The notes under the pieces were generated by a model. The model made no database searches. It saw only the letters and a program-made list of their open reading frames with translations, and had not been told where the DNA came from. Both the position numbers and the translations under genes were made by a program. Of a stretch of 64,000 nucleotides of DNA, positions 18,555 to 29,116 are shown piece after piece. This stretch comes from Agarophyton chilense. Taxonomy: Eukaryota; Rhodophyta; Florideophyceae; Gracilariales; Gracilariaceae. Position 1 is the first letter of the stretch; each line of letters opens with the position of its first letter. The stretch lies in assembly GCA_030374765.1 (NCBI GenBank), contig JARGXX010000068.1, forward strand, positions 496,001 to 560,000, written 5' to 3'.

Positions 18555-21500
18555 CTAGTCAATGTTCTTCGATGTTCCTTGCATTTCACGAATGCGGGCC
18601 ATTCGCTCTCGTAACGAAAAAGCTTTTCCCTTCGCCTCCTCTGCTGATGAATCTCTCTCCAGTTCACCATTTTCCTTCTCACTCAAGCCTGAACCTGACC
18701 CTGACTCGCCCGCACTATCTTGCTGTCCACTTGTCGTGCTTTGCAAACCATATCGAAGCTGGATCTCATGCAAGCGCTTCAGGTACACTTGACCCGCGCT
18801 ATTTGAAGTCCCAGGGCTAGTTCTTTCCGAAGTACAGGCAAGACTCCCCTGCGCATTGGATGCCGAGTGAGAAACAACGCCATCTTTTGATTTTTGCTCC
18901 CTCCCTCCGCTTGCCTGTTGAGCACACGACTCTATTTCTATCAGCCGCAATCCAGTGGACACAAACTCTCCAAGTTCCAGAGAACATTTCTCTAAATGCG
19001 ACTGAAGATCCACATCTGGATATGACTGTAGAATAGATTGCAAAAATCGTAAAGACTCGTCCGAGTTGTCCGCAGGAACAATCCTTGACAGCGCTTCCTC
19101 CACCAGTGCGTTCCCTTCATACTCCTTATTCGGATGAACAGGTCGTGGGGCTGCCTCCGAGGGCACTGGAAAACCGCTTTGGCTTTGGCTTTGGCTTTCG
19201 AGGTCTCGTAGGGTCATATCGATATAGTGAACTAGTTGAGACTTCTCCGGTTGTGGAATAAGTTCCAAATTTCCTCTTATCCCAGAACCGATCTCATCGA
19301 TGATTGCATTTACAACAGTCTTCAGGAGTCTCATTGCAAACGTCTGATCTTCGGCCGTTGAGTTTCCATCGCGACGAACTGGATTGGCCATGAGAAATAG
19401 ATGAATATCTCGAAGAAGCTCACTGACGCGACAGTTCGCAAAACCTCGCTTAGCTACTTTCGCAATGGACTTGATACAAATGGATGATTTGGCCAGCGCA
19501 GACGATTTCTCTGCATTCGAGCGTTGAATAGCTCTAATGTTAGTCAACAAAAGATTAATAAGCGCAGTCAAAAGAAGATTCTGATCACAAGACTCCAGCA
19601 CCTTGACAATCATAAGGTTAACCCCTCGTCTCACCTGATCCCAGTCTTCAACCCCTACCACGGCCTGTGGCACCATCGCATTGAGCGCATTGCTGAGCAA
19701 CAGTTCCACTGTTGTCTGATCCAATCGCCTCAAAAGGTTTGGTTCACGAGAATACCGGATAACACCCTTTAGAAAGGATTTCAGCACTGCAGGATCGTCA
19801 TCGAAGCCGCTTTGGCGTTGAAGTCGATCCAAAGTGTCATCGAAACACCGAAACAGTTGAAGAAGGATTTCCGTCCCTGCGGGGGAAGTAATCAGACCTG
19901 AGTCTCTCTTCAAATCGTCGAATACAGAAGCGAGTCCAGATAGTTGTGTATCGCGGTCAGTGCTGCTAAGCCTTGAAAGAATATCGAGAGCACGCTTGCT
20001 TGATTGTCTAGAAATGACGTCCCGATTTCGGTGTCTCGATGGTAACATGGGGGTTTCTGAAACCCCGTCTCTCTGCAACTCAGCTTTTGTCCTACGTGGA
20101 GTGGTCATATTCAAAGAATCACTTATAGATGTCAGTACGCTGCTCGGTGGGGCCGGCGCCACTGAGAGTCGAAAGTCCTCGTTTCTAATGTCATTTGGGA
20201 ATGGAGACTTCGGACCATTAGCATCTGTAGTTCCGCTAGGGTCTTGCACTTCAATCGAGGCCGGAACTTGGCTCTCTGCCTCATCATGAGCTGAACCAAG
20301 TTCTTGCTTCATGCCATTGATGACGCTCGTTAATCTGTCATCAAGAAGAGCTGCCTCTGAATTCGATAGTTCACCAACTAAAGACCACAGATCATCTCCG
20401 AAATGTTCATGAGCTCTCTCCAGGCAAGCCGCAGCAGCGCAACCAGCCCCGTCATCTTCCCCTCCAGCGACACGACCGATGACAGGAAGAACACCGGGAG
20501 GCAGTCCCGCTCCTGCGTTGCATCGCTTGTCTATCAATTGACAAATTTCAACTGATATCTCATTGTGCGCTCGTTCGCTCATGGGTTGTCGCAAACATGA
20601 TGCGTACATAATGAGAAGTATTTCTTCTTCGACTATATCTGCCACAGAGAGTAGAGCGGACCTCATCGCATCCTGAACAGAATCTCTGTAACTGCCGCAT
20701 TTTTCAGCAAGCGGAGGAATTAACGCTGTTGCCTCGTACTCTCCAATTTTGAGACCAGAAGATATTAGAATTTCACACATGCTCGAAACAAACGAAGCAA
20801 GTTTCACGAGAACAGTCGGAGGCGTCTTCGAGTCTTCAATCCGACAAGCTGCCCATCGAAAGAGCACATCAGCAACGTATACTAAATTGTCTGGATTCCT
20901 ATCGAGCTCAGACCCCACCATTTCAACTGCCTCCACATGCATTCTAAACCTATTTGCCGGTGCTGTCAACTTATCGATTAGTTCGCGTGAGCAACAGTCA
21001 GGGAGATCCTCTGCAATGTCTTCCAAACTTTCCCCGATTATTGGTGGAATCTCTCCTGCAGGTTCGGAAACGGTAAGCTCATCTAAAAGTTTCATTCTCT
21101 TATTCATGAATTTGTTTCCGCGGGCATCCCTTCCACTGTTTTGTTTTAGCATTATCAGGGAGTCCTTGGATGACCGAGGGGTATCGCTGGCTTTAACAGA
21201 CTTCACAGGAGTAATGCGTGCGCTTAAAGGTCGCCGCCTTCTCATCATATTGCTCCCTGGTGCAGATTCCTCATTTGTTCCAGAAGGTCTTCGATTCATA
21301 GGGGTTCTAGGAAGCGCCATAGATCGTGGCCGATCCCTTGCAGATCTTGGCGTCGCCGGTACAGGAGGCTTTGATACTTGAGCAGGATCGTTTGAACCTG
21401 TTTGATTAGCACCACGGTACTTGTCAAGTGTAGACTCTAGCTGAAGACGAGCTGATTTGGTAAGCGATAAAGCTTTGCTATCTATGACTTGGAGCCCCAC

Positions 21501-24500
21501 ACTTCGTACTACCTGTTCCAATGCCAAATCTGCAAGATGCCGAACTTCAGCGACTCGGTCACGTAGACAGACCAAGCAAGGGTCAACCAAACACGAGAGG
21601 TCCTCCTGATTGGAATCGAAAGATCCAATCTCCCCTTGGAGTCGAGGTACCAGCCATTCGAGATATTCTTTCCGTATGTTTGAGTTAAGTGACGAAAATG
21701 GGTGATGCAAGTGTGGAATCACCGCAGACATGCCATATACATCATAAAAGGTATTCAAACATGTCATGGCTGCCTCACGAACATTCTTCTTGATGTCAAT
21801 ACAACCCTGACCCAAGACTACTGGCGCCAACACTTTAAGATGTATGCTACCCCCTGGCCCCATGGCTCGTACTAATCGACAAACTACCGAATATGCCGAA
21901 GTGGCTAGATTTCGATTACTGTCGTTTAGTCGTGCTCGTAGCGCAAGAATGATCTCCGAGCCCAGGTTTGCCTTTATGAAGTCATTAGCACCTTGAATTA
22001 TACTAATGACTTGCTCCAGAGCCTCTTGTCTCCTCTTCCAGTTTGAGTTCTTCAAGTCAAGAAAAATCCGAGAACCCGGTGCAAAATGCGAAGCAATGGA
22101 AACACGCTGCGCAGGAATTGCAGTCATGTTGGCGACCGCTTTTTGGGGCCCGCCTGGGACGCCCGCCGTATTATCTCTGTGTCGTATTGGGCTTCTTTTT
22201 CTCGGGTGCTTCGATGGTTGAGGTACGCGCCGAGAAGGTATTCTGCCCTTTGGTTCTGTACTAGGGCTCGGGAGTACTTGTGACGATTCTGGTGTCACGT
22301 GCGGCTCCAGTTCCAGCTCTGACTTCGGATCCTCTTCTTCCTCGCGTTCCGATCCTGGACTGGCCTCCTGGTTCTCTTTTTCAACCAAGGATTGAATACC
22401 AAAACGTTTTTTCCGAGTTGAGGGTTCTGGCTTCTGAGTGTACTTCGGTATTTCAGTATCGAAGGCTTCTAGAACCTCCTGTGAAGCTTCTGACTCTTCC
22501 AGTAAGCGGCGGAATTGTTCAGATCCAACTCTGATCGCGGTTTTGCATGCCATTGCTGCGGCAGAGTTCTTAGCCGCTGGTGCTGCATTTGAGAGCCCAA
22601 GAACAGCAAGAGAAGCAATGACCTTCTCTTGAATAGGTGGGATACCGAAGTCTTCCACGAAGGTGGCGCTCAGTTTCAGCATGCCGATAAAAGCGCGGCT
22701 ATTTTTCGTTTCCCGAGCTGCTTCTAGAAGCACTTCCATACAAAACCTCGGGCTAGTCGCCTCCGCAAACGAAGTTAAAGTTGCAGCGGCAGCCTTTGCG
22801 GACTTGATGTCTCCCAGCTTCTCCATTCCGAGAAGAAGCAAGGGTCGTAATGTTTTCCGAGGAGGAGGAGCGGAGCATTTGGTCGCGACAAGATCAAAAA
22901 GCTCAAGCTTAGGCTTTGCCGCAAGAAAGTTGCTATCCGCTAAGCCTGGCTCACAATTGAGAACACCTAAAATTAGAGCGACCTCATCTTCCGAAAGTTT
23001 TTCCTTGACGCTTAGTTTTGAAACTATAACTGAGGCGGCTGCACCACGAGCTCGGAAACTCTTAACGCTCCAGTTCCCAGCTTCAAACTCTTCAAACATT
23101 TCAGCCGCCTTCCCAAGCGCGTCTTGAGGCGTGAATGGAATTTCTCCTTCGTCATCACTTTCGAGAGGCTGAACTATTTTTGAGTTTAGTTTGGGTTTCG
23201 AAGTGCTTTTCTTTGCGCCACCTTTCTTCACTGCTTCAGGTGAAGCCTTCTTTGCTGCCTTCGATCGTGTGTTTTCCGAAGGACCGGATGATGCTTTCGG
23301 CTTCTTCGAAACCACTTTCGCCGGCTTCGGAATCTTTGTTACCATTGCTGCAATTTTCTCCTTCCGGGGTTTGTCTAGCTTTTCGATGTACGCCGCAACA
23401 TTTCTTTCTCCGACAAGCACTTGTAAAGCAGCCAGTCCATTGAGACCAGCATCTCTTACTTCTGGAGACGAATCATCAGTTGCCTTTAATAGCAACGATC
23501 CAAAGCACTTCAAAGGTGCACCCTTGAGATCAGCTCCAGAAGTTCCGCTTTTCAGACATCTACAAAGCCACGATAACATCTCGAATCTTGCCTTGGGCAC
23601 TTTATGCTTCGCCGCGAGAGTAATTTCTTCCTGAAGCTCAACGACACGGATACATTTCTTCGAGTGAAGAGCGTCAAGCGCTTTTGAAATCGTGTCAATC
23701 ACAATCGTGTTCTTTTCCTTGAGCTTGGCAAAGAGATCGACTGTTAAGGACTTCGCAATACCGGAAGGGAAGTTCTTCCGCAAACCACCAGCCATTGCAG
23801 AAACTAATCTTGCAGCAGCGGCCACAACTTTGACGTTGGAGTCTTTGGCGAAAATCTTTCGAATTCGCACGAACACTTCTTGATACGACACCAATGCCAA
23901 TCTTGCGTCGCCAATTACGTTTGCTGCTTCTTCAAGAGCTTCCTTTCTTGCCTTCCACTTCTTCCCATCAACGGCAGTGTACCAGTCTTTGTACACATTG
24001 TCTTCTATTTCAATCTTCATAGCGGAAATTTTGTCAACAAGATTAATCTCGACCTCCGCTTCTGGTTCTTCTTCTTCTTCTTGCAATTCACCAAAGCCAT
24101 CATCCTCATCACTCCCGCCACCATCATCACCTGTGCGACGTGCACGCTGTTCCATGGAACGCGTTAGTTTCTTAGGTTGGGGTCGATTAGCTTTCGTATG
24201 AGTAGCGCACGCGGCCTCAATTTCTTTCACTGTGACCTCTTTAGCCTTCTTTAGAGCCACTTTGACAGAATCTCCAACCCATCGGTGAAGCTGTACAACG
24301 AGATTTTTCGCGGAGTTTCGCACCGCCTCCTGAGAATGGTTAAGCAATGGTGGGATCTTTGCAACAACAGTCTTGATTGGAACTGCGCGGCTTCCATATG
24401 TTTCCAAAGCGACAGTGATAGCCTCAACAGCGGCAGCGACAACTTTGGGTGTTCGGTGAATGAAACCGGCGCTAGCGATTGCATCAACAGCCAAGTCACC

Positions 24501-24899
24501 TGCATCAGCGCCCACGTACATGACAATCGTTTCGATTGCTTTCGTCTTATTGAGCGGCCTTCCAGTGAGCCCCTTTTCCACGGCTGCTTTCGCAACGTCG
24601 GCAGCGGACTTTCGAACGAGCGGAGGAGGCGCTGTATCTGCATACCTTATGACAGCTTCAAAGGCCGCCAGTTGGGCTGCAGCGTTTGTGTCTCGTGCCA
24701 TTTTCGCAAGGTACGGAAATGAGTCGGAGTAGATCTTGTCATCTTCCCGGGCGACTGCAAATTTGTCGGCTATCTCCCTGTATACAGCCTCCCTCACGCG
24801 CCAGTTCTTATGAGCGATGCGGTCGGCGTAGGGAAGTTTCGCAGCGGCCTTAACGATATCATCCTGCTGCGCGCGTGCCGCAGCAGCATTGGCATCCAT
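18555..24899 (-). CDS. XMAP215/Dis1/MOR1-family microtubule polymerase (TOG-array protein)
   Basis: 2114 residues from ATG 24899 to TAG, close to plant MOR1 (~1980) and animal ch-TOG (~2030). It catalyses tubulin addition at plus ends and organises spindles. TOG domains of HEAT-like repeats can be followed by their W-x-x-R starts: TOG1 (residues ~10-240, AHKNWRVREAVYREI), TOG2 (~290-530, GKKWKARKEALEEA), TOG3 (~600-830, GNWSVKSFRARGAA), TOG4 (~960-1190, NSNWKRRQEALEQV) and TOG5 (~1270-1500). Acidic (EDDGFGELQEEEEEPE) and basic Lys/Ser linkers lie between. The C-terminal ~500 residues include the TACC-binding-type helical domain. It is one uninterrupted 6.3-kb exon, which is notable for such a protein. 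Confidence 0.92.
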   Translation of the reverse strand: MDANAAAARAQQDDIVKAAAKLPYADRIAHKNWRVREAVYREIADKFAVAREDDKIYSDSFPYLAKMARDTNAAAQLAAFEAVIRYADTAPPPLVRKSAADVAKAAVEKGLTGRPLNKTKAIETIVMYVGADAGDLAVDAIASAGFIHRTPKVVAAAVEAITVALETYGSRAVPIKTVVAKIPPLLNHSQEAVRNSAKNLVVQLHRWVGDSVKVALKKAKEVTVKEIEAACATHTKANRPQPKKLTRSMEQRARRTGDDGGGSDEDDGFGELQEEEEEPEAEVEINLVDKISAMKIEIEDNVYKDWYTAVDGKKWKARKEALEEAANVIGDARLALVSYQEVFVRIRKIFAKDSNVKVVAAAARLVSAMAGGLRKNFPSGIAKSLTVDLFAKLKEKNTIVIDTISKALDALHSKKCIRVVELQEEITLAAKHKVPKARFEMLSWLCRCLKSGTSGADLKGAPLKCFGSLLLKATDDSSPEVRDAGLNGLAALQVLVGERNVAAYIEKLDKPRKEKIAAMVTKIPKPAKVVSKKPKASSGPSENTRSKAAKKASPEAVKKGGAKKSTSKPKLNSKIVQPLESDDEGEIPFTPQDALGKAAEMFEEFEAGNWSVKSFRARGAAASVIVSKLSVKEKLSEDEVALILGVLNCEPGLADSNFLAAKPKLELFDLVATKCSAPPPRKTLRPLLLLGMEKLGDIKSAKAAAATLTSFAEATSPRFCMEVLLEAARETKNSRAFIGMLKLSATFVEDFGIPPIQEKVIASLAVLGLSNAAPAAKNSAAAMACKTAIRVGSEQFRRLLEESEASQEVLEAFDTEIPKYTQKPEPSTRKKRFGIQSLVEKENQEASPGSEREEEEDPKSELELEPHVTPESSQVLPSPSTEPKGRIPSRRVPQPSKHPRKRSPIRHRDNTAGVPGGPQKAVANMTAIPAQRVSIASHFAPGSRIFLDLKNSNWKRRQEALEQVISIIQGANDFIKANLGSEIILALRARLNDSNRNLATSAYSVVCRLVRAMGPGGSIHLKVLAPVVLGQGCIDIKKNVREAAMTCLNTFYDVYGMSAVIPHLHHPFSSLNSNIRKEYLEWLVPRLQGEIGSFDSNQEDLSCLVDPCLVCLRDRVAEVRHLADLALEQVVRSVGLQVIDSKALSLTKSARLQLESTLDKYRGANQTGSNDPAQVSKPPVPATPRSARDRPRSMALPRTPMNRRPSGTNEESAPGSNMMRRRRPLSARITPVKSVKASDTPRSSKDSLIMLKQNSGRDARGNKFMNKRMKLLDELTVSEPAGEIPPIIGESLEDIAEDLPDCCSRELIDKLTAPANRFRMHVEAVEMVGSELDRNPDNLVYVADVLFRWAACRIEDSKTPPTVLVKLASFVSSMCEILISSGLKIGEYEATALIPPLAEKCGSYRDSVQDAMRSALLSVADIVEEEILLIMYASCLRQPMSERAHNEISVEICQLIDKRCNAGAGLPPGVLPVIGRVAGGEDDGAGCAAAACLERAHEHFGDDLWSLVGELSNSEAALLDDRLTSVINGMKQELGSAHDEAESQVPASIEVQDPSGTTDANGPKSPFPNDIRNEDFRLSVAPAPPSSVLTSISDSLNMTTPRRTKAELQRDGVSETPMLPSRHRNRDVISRQSSKRALDILSRLSSTDRDTQLSGLASVFDDLKRDSGLITSPAGTEILLQLFRCFDDTLDRLQRQSGFDDDPAVLKSFLKGVIRYSREPNLLRRLDQTTVELLLSNALNAMVPQAVVGVEDWDQVRRGVNLMIVKVLESCDQNLLLTALINLLLTNIRAIQRSNAEKSSALAKSSICIKSIAKVAKRGFANCRVSELLRDIHLFLMANPVRRDGNSTAEDQTFAMRLLKTVVNAIIDEIGSGIRGNLELIPQPEKSQLVHYIDMTLRDLESQSQSQSGFPVPSEAAPRPVHPNKEYEGNALVEEALSRIVPADNSDESLRFLQSILQSYPDVDLQSHLEKCSLELGEFVSTGLRLIEIESCAQQASGGREQKSKDGVVSHSASNAQGSLACTSERTSPGTSNSAGQVYLKRLHEIQLRYGLQSTTSGQQDSAGESGSGSGLSEKENGELERDSSAEEAKGKAFSLRERMARIREMQGTSKNID

Positions 24900-25721
24900 G
24901 GCTCGAACTGATGCTCACGAAAGCTTTTGTGCTACACGGCGGAAATATGTTGGAAACGCGATGGTTGTCCAAGGCGGCTTCAACGGCGCACAGATGCATG
25001 CAGAAAGGTAGCAGCAGAAGGAGAGGGGTGGGATTTGGGCGCAATTGTTTCGAATAGAGGTGGAGAAAGCTGGAAGCTGGACGAGCGAGACGCTGTAGTG
25101 GAGTCGCGGGACGCGGGGCTGATACAGGCCGCCGGTGACGGCACAAGGACTTGTGGGGGTCAATGTCGAAACGAACAACGGAAATGGTGCACTGCTGGGC
25201 GAGGGAGCGGCAGTGGCTATTGTAGCACGCGTGTCTTGTGTGGAGAAGGCGCGAATGTGTTCAGGACGCGGCTGGTTTGAAAGTTTGAACGCTTTTAAAA
25301 TTTTTGGGGTGTGTGGCAAGTCTCGCCAGGCAGGGCCCCGAGCGGACCAAAACACCACATGCCCCTGAACCGGGGGCGTGTGGTGTCAAGGTCCGCCCTT
25401 GCCTCATTTGGGGCGTTCACAGAGACCCAAAGACGCCCCCCAAGACTATCCTTGGTCATAAACGCCAGATGCCAGATATCACGAAGGATAATGAGTTCAG
25501 AGGGCTAGGGGTTGACCCTTAACCCTTTAACCCTTCAACTGCATCCATACACCCCTCATTGCAGCGGTGCCGTAAGGTTAGATGTGCTAACTACTGCAGT
25601 TACTAGATGAAATTAACTATGTAACAGGATGAAGTTACAACCCACAACGATGTGGTTAATTGCTCGACTGTGTCCCCAACCCTCATGTTCGCGATCGTAT
25701 TATTTGGACTGCAAGCAGCTT
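24900..25721. other. Intergenic region with strong hairpins
   Basis: Holds the promoter of the TOG gene and the 3' flank of the membrane-protein gene. The ORFs in it overlap on both strands and none is recognisable. Its centre contains the inverted repeats listed separately. Confidence 0.5.
25329..25438. repeat. Long imperfect inverted repeat (hairpin pair)
   Basis: ACACCACATGCCCC (25,352-25,365) pairs with GGGGCGTGTGGTGT (25,373-25,386), 14 bp with one G.T pair and a 7-nt loop. An outer arm GAGCGGACC pairs with GGTCCGC. A second hairpin, GGGGCGT...ACGCCCC, lies at 25,410-25,438. It could be a small MITE-like insertion or a structured untranslated region. No mobile-element family recognised. 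Confidence 0.6.
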
Positions 25722-27257
25722 TCAAGGAGAGTGCCAAGCCGGCATTGGTGTCCATGTGTCGTGTATGGGCCTGGACCTGCCCACCTCTCTGAAGCCATAA
25801 TCCTGCATCATTCCCCGCGACTGATTAACTTTATCGTAATATTTCCAAGCATGTTGCTCATATTCTTCCAAATACTGCATCTCGTCAATTTCTTCCCTCT
25901 TTTTTCTCCTCGCCCTGGAGAGCAACGAATACGCGATCAGTTCTAACAGAACTCCCACAAACATAGCCACGGAGGCAGTTGTGATGAACACGATTCCGAT
26001 TGTCTTGGCGTCGTGTTGCACTCGACAAGTTGCGACCCAAGTCTCAATAGCAATCGTCTCCTCCTCATGTGTGTCGCCTATGCGAGTTACTATTTCTGTG
26101 AAATTTGAGTTGCCAATGTTCAAAAGCTCAATGCCTTTAATCAACATCGGTAGGGCAGTGAGTATATCACTGAGAAGAACATAAATCACCATGGTCCATT
26201 TTTCGCATATAGTAATCAGCGAGACGGGAATCAAATTCAAGACCAGCGGTAGCGCCAGTATGGCAGTATTAGATCCCAGAATTACATCTTCCATCTGTTG
26301 CGCGTATCTTGATCCTTTTTCTTGGGCGGCCGCCAGTGCCAAGTTGTCGTAAACAGTGGACGGTTCGAACTGCGAGGCTGGGTTGACAGCACCACCCCAT
26401 GTAGCCATCATGGTCGTAGCGCGGTCAGTGACGTTGTGAAATACGCCTTTGCCGGGGTTGATCGGAAGTGTCATCGCAGCTGCGACAACAGCTCCGTTCT
26501 CTATTCGATGTACTTCGTGAAGCCACTTGCGTTTCCCGTCCGGAAGATGTCGGTTGCCAGGCTCATTAGTGGCACCAACGGCATGATACCATTTTCTATG
26601 TAAACGAAACCCCCCATAATTTTTCAGTTCACATATTTGAGACGCAAACTCAACTTCCAAAGATAAACCCCCTTTAGCGTAAGTCCAGTTTCCTACCGTT
26701 TCCAGCATGACACGGTATGAATTTCTGTTCACAGCCTTAACACCTACTTCAAAGACTTCTCTTATTCGCTCGACGGATAGTGGAAAAGAAAGCGGAACGC
26801 CATAGAAGTTGGTGATGCAGATAGATCCATTACTTTCGGAAACGGGCCAGCCTCGGTTTAAGGCAACGTTTTGGGTGGCGGCATGCCATGATTTCGGTTT
26901 GGCATTGCATGCCCGACCAGCATCGCTCATCGAACCAGCACTTCGACGAGAGTGATTGACTTGCCCCTCAACTGATAAGTAGAAGTCGGTGATTACACCG
27001 AGAGCATTGAGGTACTCACGGTCATATTGCAAATGACGGGCGAAGGGTTCTGTGTCAGAAACGGCGAAGAAACGGCCTTGTGCCCATGGAGGAATACTCA
27101 CAGATAAATTTTGACTGTTTGGTGGAGGGGAAATCTTAACTGGTGAACCAAACGATGAAAACCCCAGAAGAGTGATAAACAACAGAAAGCACGAATGCTG
27201 TGGCTGAGTGAAAATTGATGTTTCGCGCGCGACAGGAGTCTTTAGCCAGCACAACAT
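25722..27257 (-). CDS. Orphan multi-pass membrane protein with secretory signal
   Basis: 511 residues from ATG 27257 to TGA. The N-terminus has a hydrophobic stretch (about residues 22-38, SCFLLFITLLGFSSFG), likely a signal peptide or anchor. A ~290-residue region without hydrophobic spans follows, probably lumenal or extracellular, with several Cys and N-glycosylation-type sites (NWTY, NVT). Three hydrophobic helices follow: ILALPLVLNLIPVSLITI, VIYVLLSDILTALPMLI and IVFITTASVAMFVGVLLELIAY. The ~70-residue cytoplasmic tail starts RARRKKREE and is rich in acidic and aromatic residues. No family recognised. Topology resembles a receptor or cell-surface protein; function unknown. Confidence 0.72.
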   Translation of the reverse strand: MLCWLKTPVARETSIFTQPQHSCFLLFITLLGFSSFGSPVKISPPPNSQNLSVSIPPWAQGRFFAVSDTEPFARHLQYDREYLNALGVITDFYLSVEGQVNHSRRSAGSMSDAGRACNAKPKSWHAATQNVALNRGWPVSESNGSICITNFYGVPLSFPLSVERIREVFEVGVKAVNRNSYRVMLETVGNWTYAKGGLSLEVEFASQICELKNYGGFRLHRKWYHAVGATNEPGNRHLPDGKRKWLHEVHRIENGAVVAAAMTLPINPGKGVFHNVTDRATTMMATWGGAVNPASQFEPSTVYDNLALAAAQEKGSRYAQQMEDVILGSNTAILALPLVLNLIPVSLITICEKWTMVIYVLLSDILTALPMLIKGIELLNIGNSNFTEIVTRIGDTHEEETIAIETWVATCRVQHDAKTIGIVFITTASVAMFVGVLLELIAYSLLSRARRKKREEIDEMQYLEEYEQHAWKYYDKVNQSRGMMQDYGFREVGRSRPIHDTWTPMPAWHSP

Positions 27258-28714
27258 GTTTTAGACGATGAAATTAGCATGAAATTGACCGATATCACAT
27301 AAGCTTCATGGGGCATAATCCGTGAGTCGATATTTTATGAAGAGGGACAATCGGGTAATTGAGAGCAAATCACAATTCAAGTTGTCGAACGCTTGTACCA
27401 AACCGACCTTGCAAGGAAATGTGTTCGATTCGTATCATTTTCCTGAAGCTATCCTTGTATACCACAAGCGCCAGGGAAGTGGATTTGTGAACGCTTATAG
27501 TCTCCATGACGGTGACATGACTTCGGCTAATGCCGTACTGGCAGTAGACCACCAATCAATGACGAGAGTTATGGAGGAGAACTCAGGGCAAGCTACTGCG
27601 TACGATTGCTCCTAGCACAACTTCTCATACACAGAGCCACTATTTGCTGCACTTTTACTGTAAACAGAGACGAATGCGGTGATTCTATGATAAAATGGAG
27701 CATCGACCTTACCAAATGCCACTCGCTGCCGTATTAATCTATACTTCAATCAGTGTTCGATGTTGTGAACCTTGTTGTGAGAAATGAAAACGATTTCGTC
27801 ATCGAGACATTTCCTGTCAAGAGCCGAAGGTCGAACAGGGATCCTCCTACTGCATGTTTCATTTCTTGACCGAACTGAATGTAACATATCTTTCTTTGGA
27901 AATTCGCGGTAAGGGAGAAGCTGCACAGAGAGCGATGCGGCAAACAAGAATACAGGACTACGGTTATACCCGGATTTGGCGGTTCCCTGTCGACCGTGGA
28001 CCGACCACCGAACGTTTTGTTGATCTTCCCAGTCTTCAATGAGCTCCTCCGAGCTGCTCGTGGGCTTGCGATATCTTCAAATCGCTGTATCCTGGGCCAC
28101 GAGTACAATCGCTGCTGGAACGACGCTTTCAGTATCACAGCGAGTGCAATTTGAACAGCGACATCTCCAGATGTCTGTGCAAAAAGCAAAAGTTCCCCAA
28201 CCCGTAAGCCAGGCAATAGTTCCTGTTTTCATTGGCTTGTCTGAAGGAATCAGAACATTCAATGAAGACTTGAATGGCATGATGCGGAATTTGAACCATC
28301 ATCATCGGTAACTACTCTCTGCAATCTGAGTTAAAATAATGTTTTGATATATGGAAGCAACTCGGTAGCTTTTTTACGTTTCAAAATGAGGTAATCTAGA
28401 CAATGTCCTTCGCTACATTACGATAGTAATCACACTAGCCATTTCCATATTTTGTTCTGACTGGCACATAGATTACTCTCTGTAATACGCTCTGATAACT
28501 CACGCTGTCAAACGATGCGGGCGTTCCTCTTGAGCAACTTCGGTTCTGGAACAGAAATAGTACGTGCTTTAATCACAAATCTTTCTTTGGTCATCACGTT
28601 GAGACCATTCTAATGCAATGTACAGTAGTATCATTTGTTAAACATTTTATGGTAGCCTCGGTAATAATAGGTCAATCCTGAAAACACAAATCGCAAATTA
28701 TCCGTTTGCATTCG
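27258..28714. other. Intergenic with unassigned small ORFs
   Basis: ORFs at 27,322-27,615 (+, no ATG start), 27,746-28,216 (-) and 28,039-28,311 (+, 90 codons from an ATG) overlap one another and show no recognisable motif. I do not call any of them a gene. Confidence 0.4.
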
Positions 28715-28717
28715 TTA

Positions 28718-28734
28718 GAGCAAGTCTACCAGAG
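28718..28734 (+). repeat. Left terminal inverted repeat of the PIF/Harbinger element
   Basis: GAGCAAGTCTACCAGAG immediately after the TTA at 28,715-28,717. It matches the inverted right end over 15 bp, with one mismatch in the next two. Confidence 0.9.
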
Positions 28735-29116
28735 AGCTATTTCGTCGCAAATTTTTAATTTTTAACAACTCGAGCGCTTTTGGCATCTCTATCAGAGTTG
28801 CTATTGCCATTTTCGGGTTCTTATTTGACCCTTCGGTTGCTACTTTCATTTCCATTTCGGCACGATATAGAAATGGAAAAAGAAACCGCGCCTCCCAAAT
28901 TTAATAATCAATGACCTTTCTAATCGCCAATCAGAGCTGTGGTTCTATATTACCGTAAACTGAGGCGGCACCATTCACTCAAGTTAGCGGTAATACGCCA
29001 GAACTGTTCGATCTTTCTTCGGTATATCTCAAGTTCCTTTCCTCTCTCCTTCACGGTAGTTCTTCACACGACCCTCGTCCGTCCGCAACCTACACAATTC
29101 TGAAAATATTTTCATC

